Positions 8,650 to 17,302 are shown, numbered from the stretch's first letter. The stretch is 28,561 nt of DNA from JASHVB01 sp049522565 (GCA_049522565.1 JBEKNT010000026.1:1-28561), one strand, 5' to 3'. Notes: a model not told the origin generated them from the sequence alone. Program-made: numbers and translations.

Positions 8650-9245
8650 GCGGGCGAGGACCTGATTTGAATGTCGAAGCGCATGTCGGATAGGGCCTTC
8701 GACGGCCGAGGACAACATCCGGCCGACCTGGGCGGTTTATCGGATGCTCGTTGGGGCCGCCCGTGTGCAACCGGCAGGCAAGCGTCCGGCGCATGTCGTC
8801 GTGCAACTGAAATCAATGCGACAATTCCGTCCCGACGTTTGTCCGCCAACGCGGATGCTGGCTCACCGATTCGGCCAACTTGCCACACTATCCGGTTCGT
8901 TGGTTCGACCGACGCCGGCTTGATCCAAATCAAAGACCCACGTTCATCGGCGAGCTAGAAAACACGTCGCGGAACAGTTCGGGCCAGTGTGAAAGCGAAG
9001 TGCCTTCGCGCTACGAGGTCCGGGCTCGCGGCGCAGGAGCAGGCGTTGGCATCGGACAGGGGCGCCGCGTGGCAATGTCAACAACCGGCCGGCGCGGATC
9101 AAGGTGGCCGGGAGCCCAGGCACTTGCATCGCAGGACGCATCGCGTCCGCGAGCGGCGACCGGACCGCCGCAGCGTTTCCAATGACGGAAAAAGCCTTCC
9201 TGCCCAGTGGTTGTCGTTTCGGCAAACCCGGTGGAGGTCCAACGC
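8650..9245. promoter_or_regulatory. Divergent intergenic region with a FixK/FNR-type box
   Basis: 596 bp between the divergent ene-reductase and lemA genes. Several short frames cross it, but none has an SD, a recognisable motif or coding-like composition. The one clear element is the palindrome at 8920-8933, annotated separately. Unusually long for this compact window, so a lost gene or a small RNA is possible, but I see no evidence for either. Confidence 0.4.
8920..8933. promoter_or_regulatory. FixK/FNR-type binding site
   Basis: TTGATCCAAATCAA is a perfect 5-4-5 dyad (TTGAT-N4-ATCAA) identical to the FNR/FixK/Dnr consensus. It is 271 bp upstream of the ene-reductase start and 312 bp upstream of lemA, rather far for direct activation of either annotated start. 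The match is exact; function is inferred. Confidence 0.55.
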
Positions 9246-9803
9246 ATGATTGGCTCGGTTCTTCTTGCGGTTGGTGTTCTGGCAGCCTTTTGGGCGATGC
9301 TGACCTATAATCGTCTGGTGCGGCGCAAGAACGTCGTGGCCGAGGCATGGAGCGGCATCGAAGCGCAGTTGAAGCGCCGCGCCGATCTGATTCCGAATCT
9401 GGTCGAGACGGTGAAGGGCTATGCGAGCCATGAACGCGAGACTTTCGACGAACTCGCACGCCTGCGTTCCACTGGCCAGGGACAGGCCGATATCGGCGCG
9501 CGGGCGCAGACAGAGCAATCGATCACGGCCTTGATCGGCCGGGTACTCGCCGTCGCGGAAGCCTATCCGGAGCTGAAGGCGAGCGCGAACTTCGCGTTGC
9601 TCCAGAAGGACCTCGCCGACATCGAAGATCAGACCCAGCTCGCACGGCGCTACTACAATGGCACGGTGCGCGACTTCAATGTGATGATCGAGCAATTGCC
9701 GTCGAACATCATCGCGAAACTTGGTGCGTTCAAGACCGCGCCGTTCTTCGAGATCGAGAACGCCGCCGATCGCGCACCGCCAAAAGTGGCATTCGCCCGA
9801 TGA
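9246..9803 (+). CDS. lemA: LemA family membrane-anchored protein
   Basis: 185 aa. One N-terminal transmembrane helix (residues 1-21, MIGSVLLAVGVLAAFWAML), then the LemA signature: YNRLVRRKN...EAWSGIEAQLKRRADLIPNLVETVKGYA, a four-helix bundle with ARLRSTGQG, and the conserved end YYNGTVRDFNVMIEQLPSNIIA. Family role is poorly defined; LemA proteins are membrane-anchored with the bundle projecting from the membrane and often neighbour DUF2207 or TPM-domain genes. Start 9246 is fixed by GGAGG at 9233-9237; the frame is open upstream to 9207 without an SD. Its TGA overlaps the ATG of the next gene (ATGA), so the two are translationally coupled. Confidence 0.95.
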   Translation: MIGSVLLAVGVLAAFWAMLTYNRLVRRKNVVAEAWSGIEAQLKRRADLIPNLVETVKGYASHERETFDELARLRSTGQGQADIGARAQTEQSITALIGRVLAVAEAYPELKASANFALLQKDLADIEDQTQLARRYYNGTVRDFNVMIEQLPSNIIAKLGAFKTAPFFEIENAADRAPPKVAFAR

Positions 9804-11725
9804 GGCGCATTACCCTCATCGTCGCAGTCCTTTTCGCCATTGCCCTGGCACCGGCATGCGCGGCCGAGTTGATCACCGACTTCGACAGCCATATTCAGGT
9901 CGCTCCGACGGGTGTCGTGACCGTTACCGAGTCGATCACGGTCAATTCCGCGGGGGCGCAGATCCGGCACGGAATTCTTCGCGATTTCCCGACAACCTAC
10001 ACGGATCGGCATGGCGTGCAGACTCATGTTGGCTTCCACGTGATCTCCGTGTCGCGCGACGGCCGGGAGGAGCACTATTCGGTCGAGGCGATCGAAGCGG
10101 GTGAGCGCGTGAGAATAGGCGATCCCGCCGTCGAGCTTGTGCCAGGCAAGCACAACTTCACGCTTTCCTATACGACGGATCGGCAGATCGGCTTCTTTCC
10201 GAATTACGACGAGCTTTACTGGAATGTTACCGGGAATTTCTGGACATTCGGCATCGACCACGCCAAGGCGACGATCGACCTGCCGGCCGGGGCACGCATC
10301 ATGCAGTCCGCCTTTTATACAGGCCCCGCGGGCGCGACCGACAAGAACGCGTCCGGCAAGCAAATCTCCGACACGGAAATCACGTTCGTGACCACCCGCC
10401 CGCTAGGTCCCGCCGAAGGTCTGACGGTTGCTGTGGGGTTCAGCAAGAACGTGGTCATGCCGCCGTCTTCGACGCAGCAGGGCGCCAATTTCCTGCGCGA
10501 TAACGCGCGTTTGATCGTGCCGGTTGGCGGCATGATCCTGCTGCTCGGCTATTTCATGGTCGTGCGGTACGCGCACGGCCGTGCCCCGGCACGCGGCACG
10601 ATCATCCCGCGCTTCGGGCCGCCGCAGGATCTCTCGCCCGCAGCAGTGCGCTTCGTTCATCGCATGGCCTATGACCGCAAATCCTATGCGGCGGCGCTGA
10701 TCGACATGGCGGTAAAGGGCTATCTCCGCATCGAAGAAACCGGTCGCATCTACATGCTCACGCGCACGGGAAAGGCCGAAGGCGAGGCCGGGCTCGCACA
10801 ATGCGAGGCGCAGCTTGCCGGCAAACTGTTCGCGGCGGGCAGCAGCATCGAGATGAAGCAGAGCAATCACGATCAGATCGCGCAATCCATCACGGCGCTT
10901 CGGACGGATCTGGTGAAAGAGTACGAGCCGGCTTATTTCGTCACCAATGGCGCTTGGCTTTTCGGCGGCATCGCTATTCTCCTGGTGACCATGGCCGCCA
11001 CGGCGCTGCTTTGCAATCCGCCATTCGTGGCGGCACTCCTGCTCATTTGGCTGTCGGGTTGGTCGTTTGGCACGTCCAGGATTGTTCATTTCGCCTGGAA
11101 CGCGTGGAGGGCAGCGTTTTTGGACCCGGGCCACCGCATCCGCAAAGTATTCGTAGCAGCCGTTGCCAGCCTCCTTTCGATCATACTCGTCGTTGGCTGG
11201 GTTTTCATCGCCATCCTGATCACGCTGTTCATTTCCATGGTTGCCGTATTGGCGCTCAGCGCGGGCAGCGTCGCGTCCTACGTGTTTTATCGATTGCTCA
11301 AAGTGCCAACCCTCAAGGGCGCCAAAGCCCGGGATGAAATCGACGGTTTCCGCCTGTTTCTCGTCACCGCAGAGAAGGATCGCCTCGAAGCGCTGAACCC
11401 GCCGGACGTGACCCCGCAGGTGTTCGAGCGCTTCCTGCCCTATGCCATCGCGCTCGATTGCGAGAACCAGTGGAGCGAGAAGTTCGAAGCGGAAGCGGCA
11501 GCGGCCGGCAAGACCCCCGAAACGCGAGGACGTGACTATACACCAGGGTGGTATTCGGGCCGGTCCTTCGATGCGTCGAGCGCCGCGGTCTTCGTCAGCG
11601 CGCTCGGCGTGTCGATCGCCGCCGCCGCGGCCGCGGCGGCTTCGGCGCCAGGCTCGACTTCCGGCAGTGAAGGCGGTGGCTCGAGCGGCGGGGGCGGCGG
11701 CGGCGGGGGCGGCAGCGGCTGGTGA
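9800..11725 (+). CDS. DUF2207 family membrane protein
   Basis: 641 aa. Signal peptide 1-22 (cleavage near ACAA). Extracytoplasmic DUF2207 domain about 23-215, beginning ITDFDSHIQVAPTGVVTVTE and containing the typical GI.RDFPT and YWNVTGNFW stretches. One TM helix near 238-257, a cytoplasmic segment with a winged-helix-like motif (AALIDMAVKGYLRIEE), then paired TM segments near 384-420 and 450-490. The protein ends in an Ala-rich stretch and a GGGSSGGGGGGGGGSGW tail, which is common in this family and in TPM proteins. Biochemical function unknown. The four-base overlap with lemA implies joint synthesis, probably as a complex. GC is somewhat lower than in flanking genes. Confidence 0.93.
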   Translation: MRRITLIVAVLFAIALAPACAAELITDFDSHIQVAPTGVVTVTESITVNSAGAQIRHGILRDFPTTYTDRHGVQTHVGFHVISVSRDGREEHYSVEAIEAGERVRIGDPAVELVPGKHNFTLSYTTDRQIGFFPNYDELYWNVTGNFWTFGIDHAKATIDLPAGARIMQSAFYTGPAGATDKNASGKQISDTEITFVTTRPLGPAEGLTVAVGFSKNVVMPPSSTQQGANFLRDNARLIVPVGGMILLLGYFMVVRYAHGRAPARGTIIPRFGPPQDLSPAAVRFVHRMAYDRKSYAAALIDMAVKGYLRIEETGRIYMLTRTGKAEGEAGLAQCEAQLAGKLFAAGSSIEMKQSNHDQIAQSITALRTDLVKEYEPAYFVTNGAWLFGGIAILLVTMAATALLCNPPFVAALLLIWLSGWSFGTSRIVHFAWNAWRAAFLDPGHRIRKVFVAAVASLLSIILVVGWVFIAILITLFISMVAVLALSAGSVASYVFYRLLKVPTLKGAKARDEIDGFRLFLVTAEKDRLEALNPPDVTPQVFERFLPYAIALDCENQWSEKFEAEAAAAGKTPETRGRDYTPGWYSGRSFDASSAAVFVSALGVSIAAAAAAAASAPGSTSGSEGGGSSGGGGGGGGGSGW

Positions 11726-11885
11726 GTGAAGCGGGCATTGGTCACGCCGCCGAAGTGCTTGGCTGCCGCACCGGCGTCGTCTAGCCTGTTCATGACACCG
11801 CCGTGTCAGCATCGGTGTTGCCGGCGAAGAAGGAAACCAACCCGGTGATCAACGCCATCTGGCGGCCGCCGGCCGTGGCGGATGC

Positions 11886-12746
11886 ATGAACATCCTGTCC
11901 ATCCAGTCCTGGGTCGCCTACGGCCATGTCGGCAATGCCAGCGCGGTGTTCCCGCTGCAACGGCTGGGCGCCGAGGTGTGGACGATCAACACCGTGCAGT
12001 TCTCCAACCACACCGGCTACGGGCATTGGACGGGGCAGGTCTATACCGGACCGCAGGTGCGCGACCTGGTGGACGGCATCGCGGCGCGCGACGTGCTGCG
12101 GCACTGCGATGCGGTGCTGTCCGGCTACATGGGCGACGCGGCGATCGGTGAGGCGATCCTGCACGCCGTGGCGCGGGTGCGGGCGGAAAATCCCGCCGCG
12201 GTGTATTGCTGCGACCCGGTGATCGGCGACGTCGAAGAGGGCGTCTATGTGCGTCCCGGCATCGAGGCCTTCCTGCGCGAGCATGCCCTGCCACAGGCCG
12301 ACATCGCCACCCCCAACCGCTTCGAGCTGGAGCGGCTGACCGGCCTGCCCTGCGCCACGCTCGCCGAGGCAAAGCAGGCCGTGGCCGCGCTGACGGCGAC
12401 GCTGCGGCCGGAGGGATTGCGCTGCGTGCTGCTGACCAGCCTGGATACCGAGGAAACGCCGGGCGACCACCTCGATCTGCTGGTGGGTGAGGCGGGGCGC
12501 TTCCACCTGTTGCGCACGCCGCGCCTGCCGGTCGCGGTGAACGGCGCCGGCGATGCGATCGCCGCGCTGTTCCTGTTCCATCGGCTACAGAGCGGCAGCG
12601 CGGTGGCGGCGCTGGAGGCAGCCGGATCGGCGGTATACGGCTTGTTGAAACGTACCGCGGAGGCCGGCTCGCGCGAGATCCTGATGGTGGCCGCGCAGCA
12701 GGAATTCGTTGCCCCCACCACATGGTTTACCGCGCAGGCGTGCTGA
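11886..12746 (+). CDS. pdxY: Pyridoxal kinase (PdxY type)
   Basis: 286 aa; phosphorylates pyridoxal (and possibly pyridoxine/pyridoxamine) with ATP in the vitamin B6 salvage pathway; cytosolic ribokinase-like fold. The N-terminus NILSIQSWVAYGHVGNASAVFPLQ is diagnostic. It continues with NTVQFSNHTGYG (substrate lid), SGYMGD, CDPVIGD, TPNRFELERLTG, and the ATP/anion-hole motif NGAGDAIAALFL with catalytic Asp223. Length matches E. coli PdxY (287 aa). A second ATG four bases upstream is out of frame. SD is poor. It is separated by one base from the following Nudix gene, so the two are co-transcribed. Confidence 0.95.
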   Translation: MNILSIQSWVAYGHVGNASAVFPLQRLGAEVWTINTVQFSNHTGYGHWTGQVYTGPQVRDLVDGIAARDVLRHCDAVLSGYMGDAAIGEAILHAVARVRAENPAAVYCCDPVIGDVEEGVYVRPGIEAFLREHALPQADIATPNRFELERLTGLPCATLAEAKQAVAALTATLRPEGLRCVLLTSLDTEETPGDHLDLLVGEAGRFHLLRTPRLPVAVNGAGDAIAALFLFHRLQSGSAVAALEAAGSAVYGLLKRTAEAGSREILMVAAQQEFVAPTTWFTAQAC

Positions 12747-12747
12747 G

Positions 12748-13191
12748 ATGCGGCGCGTCACCTCGGCCGGCGTGATCGTCACCGACCGCCACCGCCTGCT
12801 GCTCGGGCACGCGACGCACTCGCCGCGCTGGGACATTCCGAAGGGGATCGCGGAGCAGGGCGAGAGCTTTGTCGCCGCGGCGGTGCGCGAGCTGGAGGAG
12901 GAGACCGGGCTGGTGGTGCCGGCGGACGCGCTGCGCGATCTCGGCGTGCATGCGTATCGGCCGGGCAAGGACCTGGCGCTGTTCGCCTGGATGCCGGACG
13001 AAATGCCGCGGGCCGAGCATCTGGTGTGCCGGTCCATGTTCGCGCTGCGCAGCGGGGCGATGGTCCCGGAATTCGACAAGTTCGGCCTGTTCGCATGGGA
13101 CGCCGCACTGGGCAAGGTCGGAAAGAATCTGGCGCGGCTGCTGACCGAACTGCGCGGCGATCTTTTGGACGCGTCGTCCAGCGATGCCTGA
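12748..13191 (+). CDS. Nudix hydrolase
   Basis: 147 aa; hydrolyses nucleoside-diphosphate-linked substrates. A complete Nudix box occupies residues 33-55: G33-x5-E39-x7-R47-E48-L-x-E51-E52-x-G54-L. TSAGVIVTDRHRLLLGH and WDIPKGIAEQGE fit small NUDIX domains; specificity cannot be deduced. Translation probably couples to pdxY, as the stop and start are one base apart; an in-frame upstream ATG at 12709 lies inside pdxY. It converges on the GT4 gene across a 53-bp gap. A degenerate second copy of this gene's middle part lies at 17088-17248 in the same orientation. Confidence 0.93.
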   Translation: MRRVTSAGVIVTDRHRLLLGHATHSPRWDIPKGIAEQGESFVAAAVRELEEETGLVVPADALRDLGVHAYRPGKDLALFAWMPDEMPRAEHLVCRSMFALRSGAMVPEFDKFGLFAWDAALGKVGKNLARLLTELRGDLLDASSSDA

Positions 13192-13244
13192 TCCGGTCCC
13201 AAGCGCTGCATGCCCCGCTCGGCCCTGGCGGCGCGACACGCTTG

Positions 13245-14405
13245 TTATGCCGTGACCGCCTCGCCGAGCAATCGGTGCACGATGCCGCGGAACGCCGCCG
13301 TGTAGTCCCATGCCGATACTCGCTCCGCCGCGTCGCGAGCAGCCGCGCTCATTGTTGCCCGGCGCGCGGGATCGGTCACCAGGGCACGGATTGCGGCCGC
13401 CGCCGCGTCGGGCCGATCAAAGTCGACGAAACAGGAATCCACGCCGTCATGCGTGATCTCGCGGTATCCCGCCACCGCCCTGCTGGCACAGATCGGTGGC
13501 ACGCCGGCCCGCATTGCCTCGAACACGGCGATGCCGAAGCTCTCATAGCGCGACGGGTGCAGGAACAGGTCGGCCTCGGCCAGCAGCGTGCCGACATCGG
13601 CGACCGGCCCGGTGAATTCGACCCGGTCGGCGATTCCGGCCGCAACGGCACGCTGTCGCAGCGTTGCCGCATCGGGTCCATCGCCGGCGATGACGAAGCG
13701 GCACGGCAGGTCGCGCAGCCGCGCCGCCATCTCGATGACGGCCGCATAATTCTTCACCGTATCCAGCCGGCCCGCGCTCAATATCGTCACCGGGCCGGCA
13801 CGCTCCGTCCGCCGCGCGAACCGCTCGCCGCGAAACACCGGAGGCAGCACGACCGGGTCGAGGCCCGGCAACAGCTCGAACCGTCGCAGCTCCGCCGCAT
13901 GCGTCGCACTCGATACGACGACCACGTCGGCGATGCGGATCACGCGGCGCTCGAGGTGCATGTACTGCGCGAAGCGCAGCAGCGCCTGGCCGCCATACGC
14001 GGCGAACCATTCCTGCCGCGGAATGCACGACAGCGACAGATAGATCAGGCGGCGCGGCCGCGTCCGCCGCAGCAGCGGCGCGAAATGGCAGTCGAGCGCG
14101 ACCACGAGATCGGCCGCCGCAAGCTCCGCCGCCGGCACCACGCGCGCAAGATGACGGGCTCGCACCAGCGGTGCCAGCCGCCACAACGCGCCCATCGGCG
14201 GCGGTGGCGGCACGGTCACCTGTCGCACGAAATCCACCCCGCTGGCCGGCGGATCGTGTGACAGCACGGTCAGGCGGCAATCGGCGGCCAGGCCGGCGAC
14301 CAAATGGCGCAAGATGGTGACGCCACCGCCGATCGAGGCCAGGCCCTGGTTGTTCAGAAATACGACACTCGGCCGACCTGACACGGCGACCGGCGCATGG
14401 TTCAT
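13245..14405 (-). CDS. Glycosyltransferase family 4
   Basis: 386 aa, GT-B fold, retaining sugar transfer from a nucleotide-sugar donor. The N-terminal Rossmann part has the acceptor-side glycine loop (ASIGGGVTILRHLVAGLA), a Pro-rich turn and VVVVSSATHAAELRRF. The C-terminal domain has ILSAGRLDTVKNY, FVIAGDGPD, EFTGPV and the donor-binding ESFGIAVFEAMRAGVP (E-x7-E signature), then a GYREI segment. The start is ATG 14405, overlapping the radical SAM stop by ATGA; an apparent N-terminal extension from 14897 is frame-shadow of the preceding gene. Last gene of a three-gene unit. Cytoplasmic, acting on a surface-glycan precursor by inference from context. Confidence 0.92.
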   Translation of the reverse strand: MNHAPVAVSGRPSVVFLNNQGLASIGGGVTILRHLVAGLAADCRLTVLSHDPPASGVDFVRQVTVPPPPPMGALWRLAPLVRARHLARVVPAAELAAADLVVALDCHFAPLLRRTRPRRLIYLSLSCIPRQEWFAAYGGQALLRFAQYMHLERRVIRIADVVVVSSATHAAELRRFELLPGLDPVVLPPVFRGERFARRTERAGPVTILSAGRLDTVKNYAAVIEMAARLRDLPCRFVIAGDGPDAATLRQRAVAAGIADRVEFTGPVADVGTLLAEADLFLHPSRYESFGIAVFEAMRAGVPPICASRAVAGYREITHDGVDSCFVDFDRPDAAAAAIRALVTDPARRATMSAAARDAAERVSAWDYTAAFRGIVHRLLGEAVTA

Positions 14406-15841
14406 CGCGCGGCGAGGCCCGCGACCCGCCTGACCCGGTTCACCACACGATCGGCCAGCGTGTATCGCCAGTCCACGGAGAGGCGCTCGCGGGCGCGGCG
14501 GACCTGCGCGACGGACAGGTGTCGGGTCGGCAGCACCGGGCCGGTGAACGCGCCCAGCGCCTCCCAGTCCATATGCTCGACATCGCCCAGTTCGCGGCTC
14601 GCGCGCAGTTCGTCGAACAGCGGCGTGCCGGGGTATGGTACGAAATAGCCGAATTGCACGCTGTCCGGTTTCACCCGGCGCAGCCACTTCGTGGTATTGC
14701 GCACGGTTTGGCGGCTCTCGTCGGGCAAGCCGACAATCAGGTGCACATGCACGCGCAGACCACGGGCGCGCGTCCAGCCGATCGCACGCTCGAACAAATC
14801 CAACGATTTCGGTCCATCGCTCTTCGCCACCGCAGCGAACATCGCCTCGTCGGCCGACTCCAGGCCGTAATGGATCTCCCGGCATCCGGCGCGCCACATC
14901 AGGTCGATCAGGTCCTCATCGACCAGGTCGTAGCGTGTCTCGCAGACCCAGACGATGCCGAGGTCGCGGCGGATCAGTTCCTCGCAGACCGCGCGGACAT
15001 GCTTTGGGTTGATTGTGAATACCTGGTCGCGGAACAGGATCTGCTCCACACCAAACTCTGTCTTCAGCCGCTCGATATCGGCGCCGACGTGCGTGGGGGA
15101 GCGATAGATCAACCGGCGACCGAAACCGTACGGATACGGACAGTAGCCGCAGCGGTATGGACAACCTTTCGTTGTAAAGACCGTCGCATAGCGCATGCGC
15201 CGACCGAAATAATAGTCCGATTCATAACGCGTGAAGTCGAGCAATTCGTAGGCCGGGAAGTCAATGAAATCGAGGTCCTTCATCGGCATCCGCGCCGGAA
15301 GGGTGGCGAGCGCGCCGGCACGCCAGACGCTACAGCCCTGCAACCGGTCCGGCTCACCCGCCAGCAGCGCGGCGACGTTCTCGGCGACCAGTAATTCTTC
15401 GGCTTCCTCCATCACGGCGTCGGCCTGGCCATCGCGCAGGATGCGCTCCTTGAACCATTTGCCGGTGGCGCCAACCAGGATCACCTGTAACCCCGGCGCC
15501 GCCACGCGCGCGCGGGTAATGAGCTGCAGATCGTGCTCAAGCGAGGGCAGGTTCACCTGCGTCACCAGCACGCGGGGTCGCTGTTCCCGGAAAATCGCGT
15601 CGTATTCCGCCAACTCCAGGCGCTCGCGGGCTTGCAGGTCGAAGTAGCTGAAGTCGATGCCGGCCTGCTCAAGCCGGCGGGCGATATAGAGGTAGGCCGC
15701 ATACGGGACCTCGTAGAAGCCCGGGTCGTGCCCCCAGTGCTCGCGCACGGACTCCAGGGCAGTACCCATGCCGCCGGACCATTCGCGGAAAACGTTCTTC
15801 CGTGGCGGGCTGGGCAACTGGACGATGATGGCGTCGGTCAA
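14402..15841 (-). CDS. Radical SAM protein with B12-binding-like N-domain
   Basis: 479 aa. The radical SAM CX3CX2C motif is C227-PYR-C231-GY-C234 in TTKGCPYRCGYC, binding the [4Fe-4S] cluster that cleaves SAM. The N-terminal 1-170 region has the alternating fold of cobalamin-binding domains, but I see no DxHxxG cobalamin-ligand motif. The C-terminal part has ETRYDLVDEDLIDLM, GCREIHYGLESA, HVHLIVGLPDE and YPGTPLFDEL, typical of the BchE/MiaB-like Elp3 fold. The start codon is TTG (15841) with a strong GGAGGAA SD five bases away; it overlaps the upstream GT4 stop as TTGA. Substrate unknown; placement between two glycosyltransferases suggests modification of a glycan or its lipid carrier. Confidence 0.92.
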   Translation of the reverse strand: MTDAIIVQLPSPPRKNVFREWSGGMGTALESVREHWGHDPGFYEVPYAAYLYIARRLEQAGIDFSYFDLQARERLELAEYDAIFREQRPRVLVTQVNLPSLEHDLQLITRARVAAPGLQVILVGATGKWFKERILRDGQADAVMEEAEELLVAENVAALLAGEPDRLQGCSVWRAGALATLPARMPMKDLDFIDFPAYELLDFTRYESDYYFGRRMRYATVFTTKGCPYRCGYCPYPYGFGRRLIYRSPTHVGADIERLKTEFGVEQILFRDQVFTINPKHVRAVCEELIRRDLGIVWVCETRYDLVDEDLIDLMWRAGCREIHYGLESADEAMFAAVAKSDGPKSLDLFERAIGWTRARGLRVHVHLIVGLPDESRQTVRNTTKWLRRVKPDSVQFGYFVPYPGTPLFDELRASRELGDVEHMDWEALGAFTGPVLPTRHLSVAQVRRARERLSVDWRYTLADRVVNRVRRVAGLAAR

Positions 15842-16992
15842 CCGTTCCTCCGGTGGTTCGCAACTCGCCGGTAGAGCGCGGCGTATCGCGCGGCAATCGC
15901 GCCGAGATCGAAGCTCGCGACCACGGACCGGCGTGCCGCGGCCCCCACTTCCTCACGGACCGCCGGCAGCCGCACCAGATCGCGCACCGCCGCACAATAC
16001 TCCTCCGACGTATCGAACAGGAAGCCGGTTCTGCCGTGCTCCACGAACGAGTCGGTCACACCGGGCAGGCGGCGGCTTACCACCGGAAGCCCGAAGGCCA
16101 TCGCCTCCAGCAGCACGTTGCCGAACCCCTCCTCGCGGGAGGCGAACACGAAGGCGTCAGCCGCCCGGTAAACCATCGACGGGTCTTCCAGGTAGCCGAC
16201 GAGCATTATCTCAGCGGCGCATGGCGAGGCGGCAACCATCCGTCGCAGAGCGTCAGCGTAGTCATCCTCGAGATCAGGACCGACCAGCACCAGCCGCAGC
16301 CGCTTGCATGTCGCTGCCAGCTTGAGATGGTTCTCGACCAGGAACATGACATCCTTGCGACGGCAGATGCCGCCGACGAACAGCAGGACGAAATCGTCGG
16401 CGGTGAAGCCTCGGCGAGCCCGTTCGGCCTCACGCGCGGCAAGGTCGACCGGCGGAACGACGACACCCTGCGGGATCAGGTGGACGCGGCTCGGCGGCAG
16501 CACGGCCAGGCTGTCCTGGTAGAGCTTCGGGCTGATCCCGACGACGGCGTCGATCAGCCGGCACAGCCGGCGCACCAACGGGCGATAGAGCGGCCGGTAG
16601 CCGAGCACCGTGCTGCCCAGACCATCGTCCAGGGTGCTGGACTGCACGATATGGCAGCCCGCCAGGCGCGCGATCGCGTGAAGCAGGAAAAATCGGTCAG
16701 CGGCGGTATGGAAGTGCACCACGTCGTAGTGCCTCACGTGGCCGGCGAACCAGGCGGTCATGGCGCGGTTCAGCCGGCGCGGGGTCCGGACCGAGTCGCC
16801 AAAGTAGTGGATTTGGCCGATCGGACCGGAAGGGTCGCAGCGGGATGGCGCGCGTGTGTTCGCGACAATCACGTCATTTTGAAAACCCAAGTGATCGAGC
16901 TGGAGCGCCAGTTTCTCCAGGTAGAGACCTTCGCCGGTGAAGTCCGGGCGAAAATAGCCGAACACATGCAGAATGCGCAGAGTTGGTTGCAT
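15838..16992 (-). CDS. Glycosyltransferase family 4
   Basis: 384 aa GT-B enzyme, first gene of the cassette. N-terminus ILHVFGYFRPDFTGEGLYLEKLA carries the GT4 acceptor loop; VVHFHTAADRF and IDAVVGISPKL close the first domain. The second domain has LLFVGGICRRKDVMFLVEN, LVLVGPDLED, VGYLEDPSMVYRAADAFVFAS and EEGFGNVLLEAMAFGLPVV (E-x7-E donor motif). Start 16992 (MQPTLRILHV) is where family similarity begins; a GAGGAG is present but rather far upstream (about 16 nt). Overlaps the next gene by four bases. The donor sugar cannot be inferred; only about 30 % of the sequence shows general similarity to the second GT4 of the cassette, so they are not recent duplicates. Confidence 0.92.
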   Translation of the reverse strand: MQPTLRILHVFGYFRPDFTGEGLYLEKLALQLDHLGFQNDVIVANTRAPSRCDPSGPIGQIHYFGDSVRTPRRLNRAMTAWFAGHVRHYDVVHFHTAADRFFLLHAIARLAGCHIVQSSTLDDGLGSTVLGYRPLYRPLVRRLCRLIDAVVGISPKLYQDSLAVLPPSRVHLIPQGVVVPPVDLAAREAERARRGFTADDFVLLFVGGICRRKDVMFLVENHLKLAATCKRLRLVLVGPDLEDDYADALRRMVAASPCAAEIMLVGYLEDPSMVYRAADAFVFASREEGFGNVLLEAMAFGLPVVSRRLPGVTDSFVEHGRTGFLFDTSEEYCAAVRDLVRLPAVREEVGAAARRSVVASFDLGAIAARYAALYRRVANHRRNG

Positions 16993-17087
16993 TGGATCGG
17001 CGTCGCCGCTCCTCGGGATTTGACGCGCCGTGACACCCGCCGCGGGCCACCAAACTAATGCCTCACCGCTGCGTGACAACAAATATC

Positions 17088-17248
17088 TGCTGGGGGCCTC
17101 TTTGGCCCCGCCAGGCGAGGCGGATCGCCGCGGCAATGCGCGACCTGAGGTCTAAAGCCGGCTGGGGCGGCCGGCAAGTGCGGTGTGCAACCTCGGCGTG
17201 CATGCCTCCGGGTCGGCAAGGGGCCTGCGCTGTTCACCTGGACACGGT
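17088..17248 (+). pseudogene. Decayed Nudix hydrolase fragment
   Basis: This segment aligns collinearly with about 12826-12990 of the intact Nudix gene in the window. Paired anchors are ATCGCCGCGGC at 17124 with GTCGCCGCGGC at 12871; CTCGGCGTGCATGC at 17192 with the same 14-mer at 12940; GCGCTGTTC at 17227 with 12976. Offsets stay within two bases (4251-4253). The first frame reads RIAAAMRDLRSKAGW where the intact gene has FVAAAVRELEEETGL, so the Nudix-box glutamates are lost, and small indels then shift the frame at the LGVHA segment. Roughly three quarters of the bases match by eye. It is a non-functional remnant or a diverged duplicate. Confidence 0.72.
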
Positions 17249-17302
17249 AAGGCGACGCCCAACAATGAACGAATCGATTGATGGCACGCGGATCCGTTTC
17301 CC

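Noticed and set aside
8650..8718. N-terminal extension of the ene-reductase to ATG 8718
   Set aside because: Family similarity starts at MPHTPLLFQP (8649); the extra residues look non-coding. SD evidence does not decide firmly.
8671..8958. 95-codon plus-strand frame between the ene-reductase and lemA
   Set aside because: No SD, no recognisable motif, and it overlaps other equally long frames; composition is not gene-like.
14406..14897. 164-residue N-terminal extension of the GT4 gene
   Set aside because: It lies entirely within the radical SAM gene in another frame; the ATGA overlap at 14402-14405 gives the natural start.
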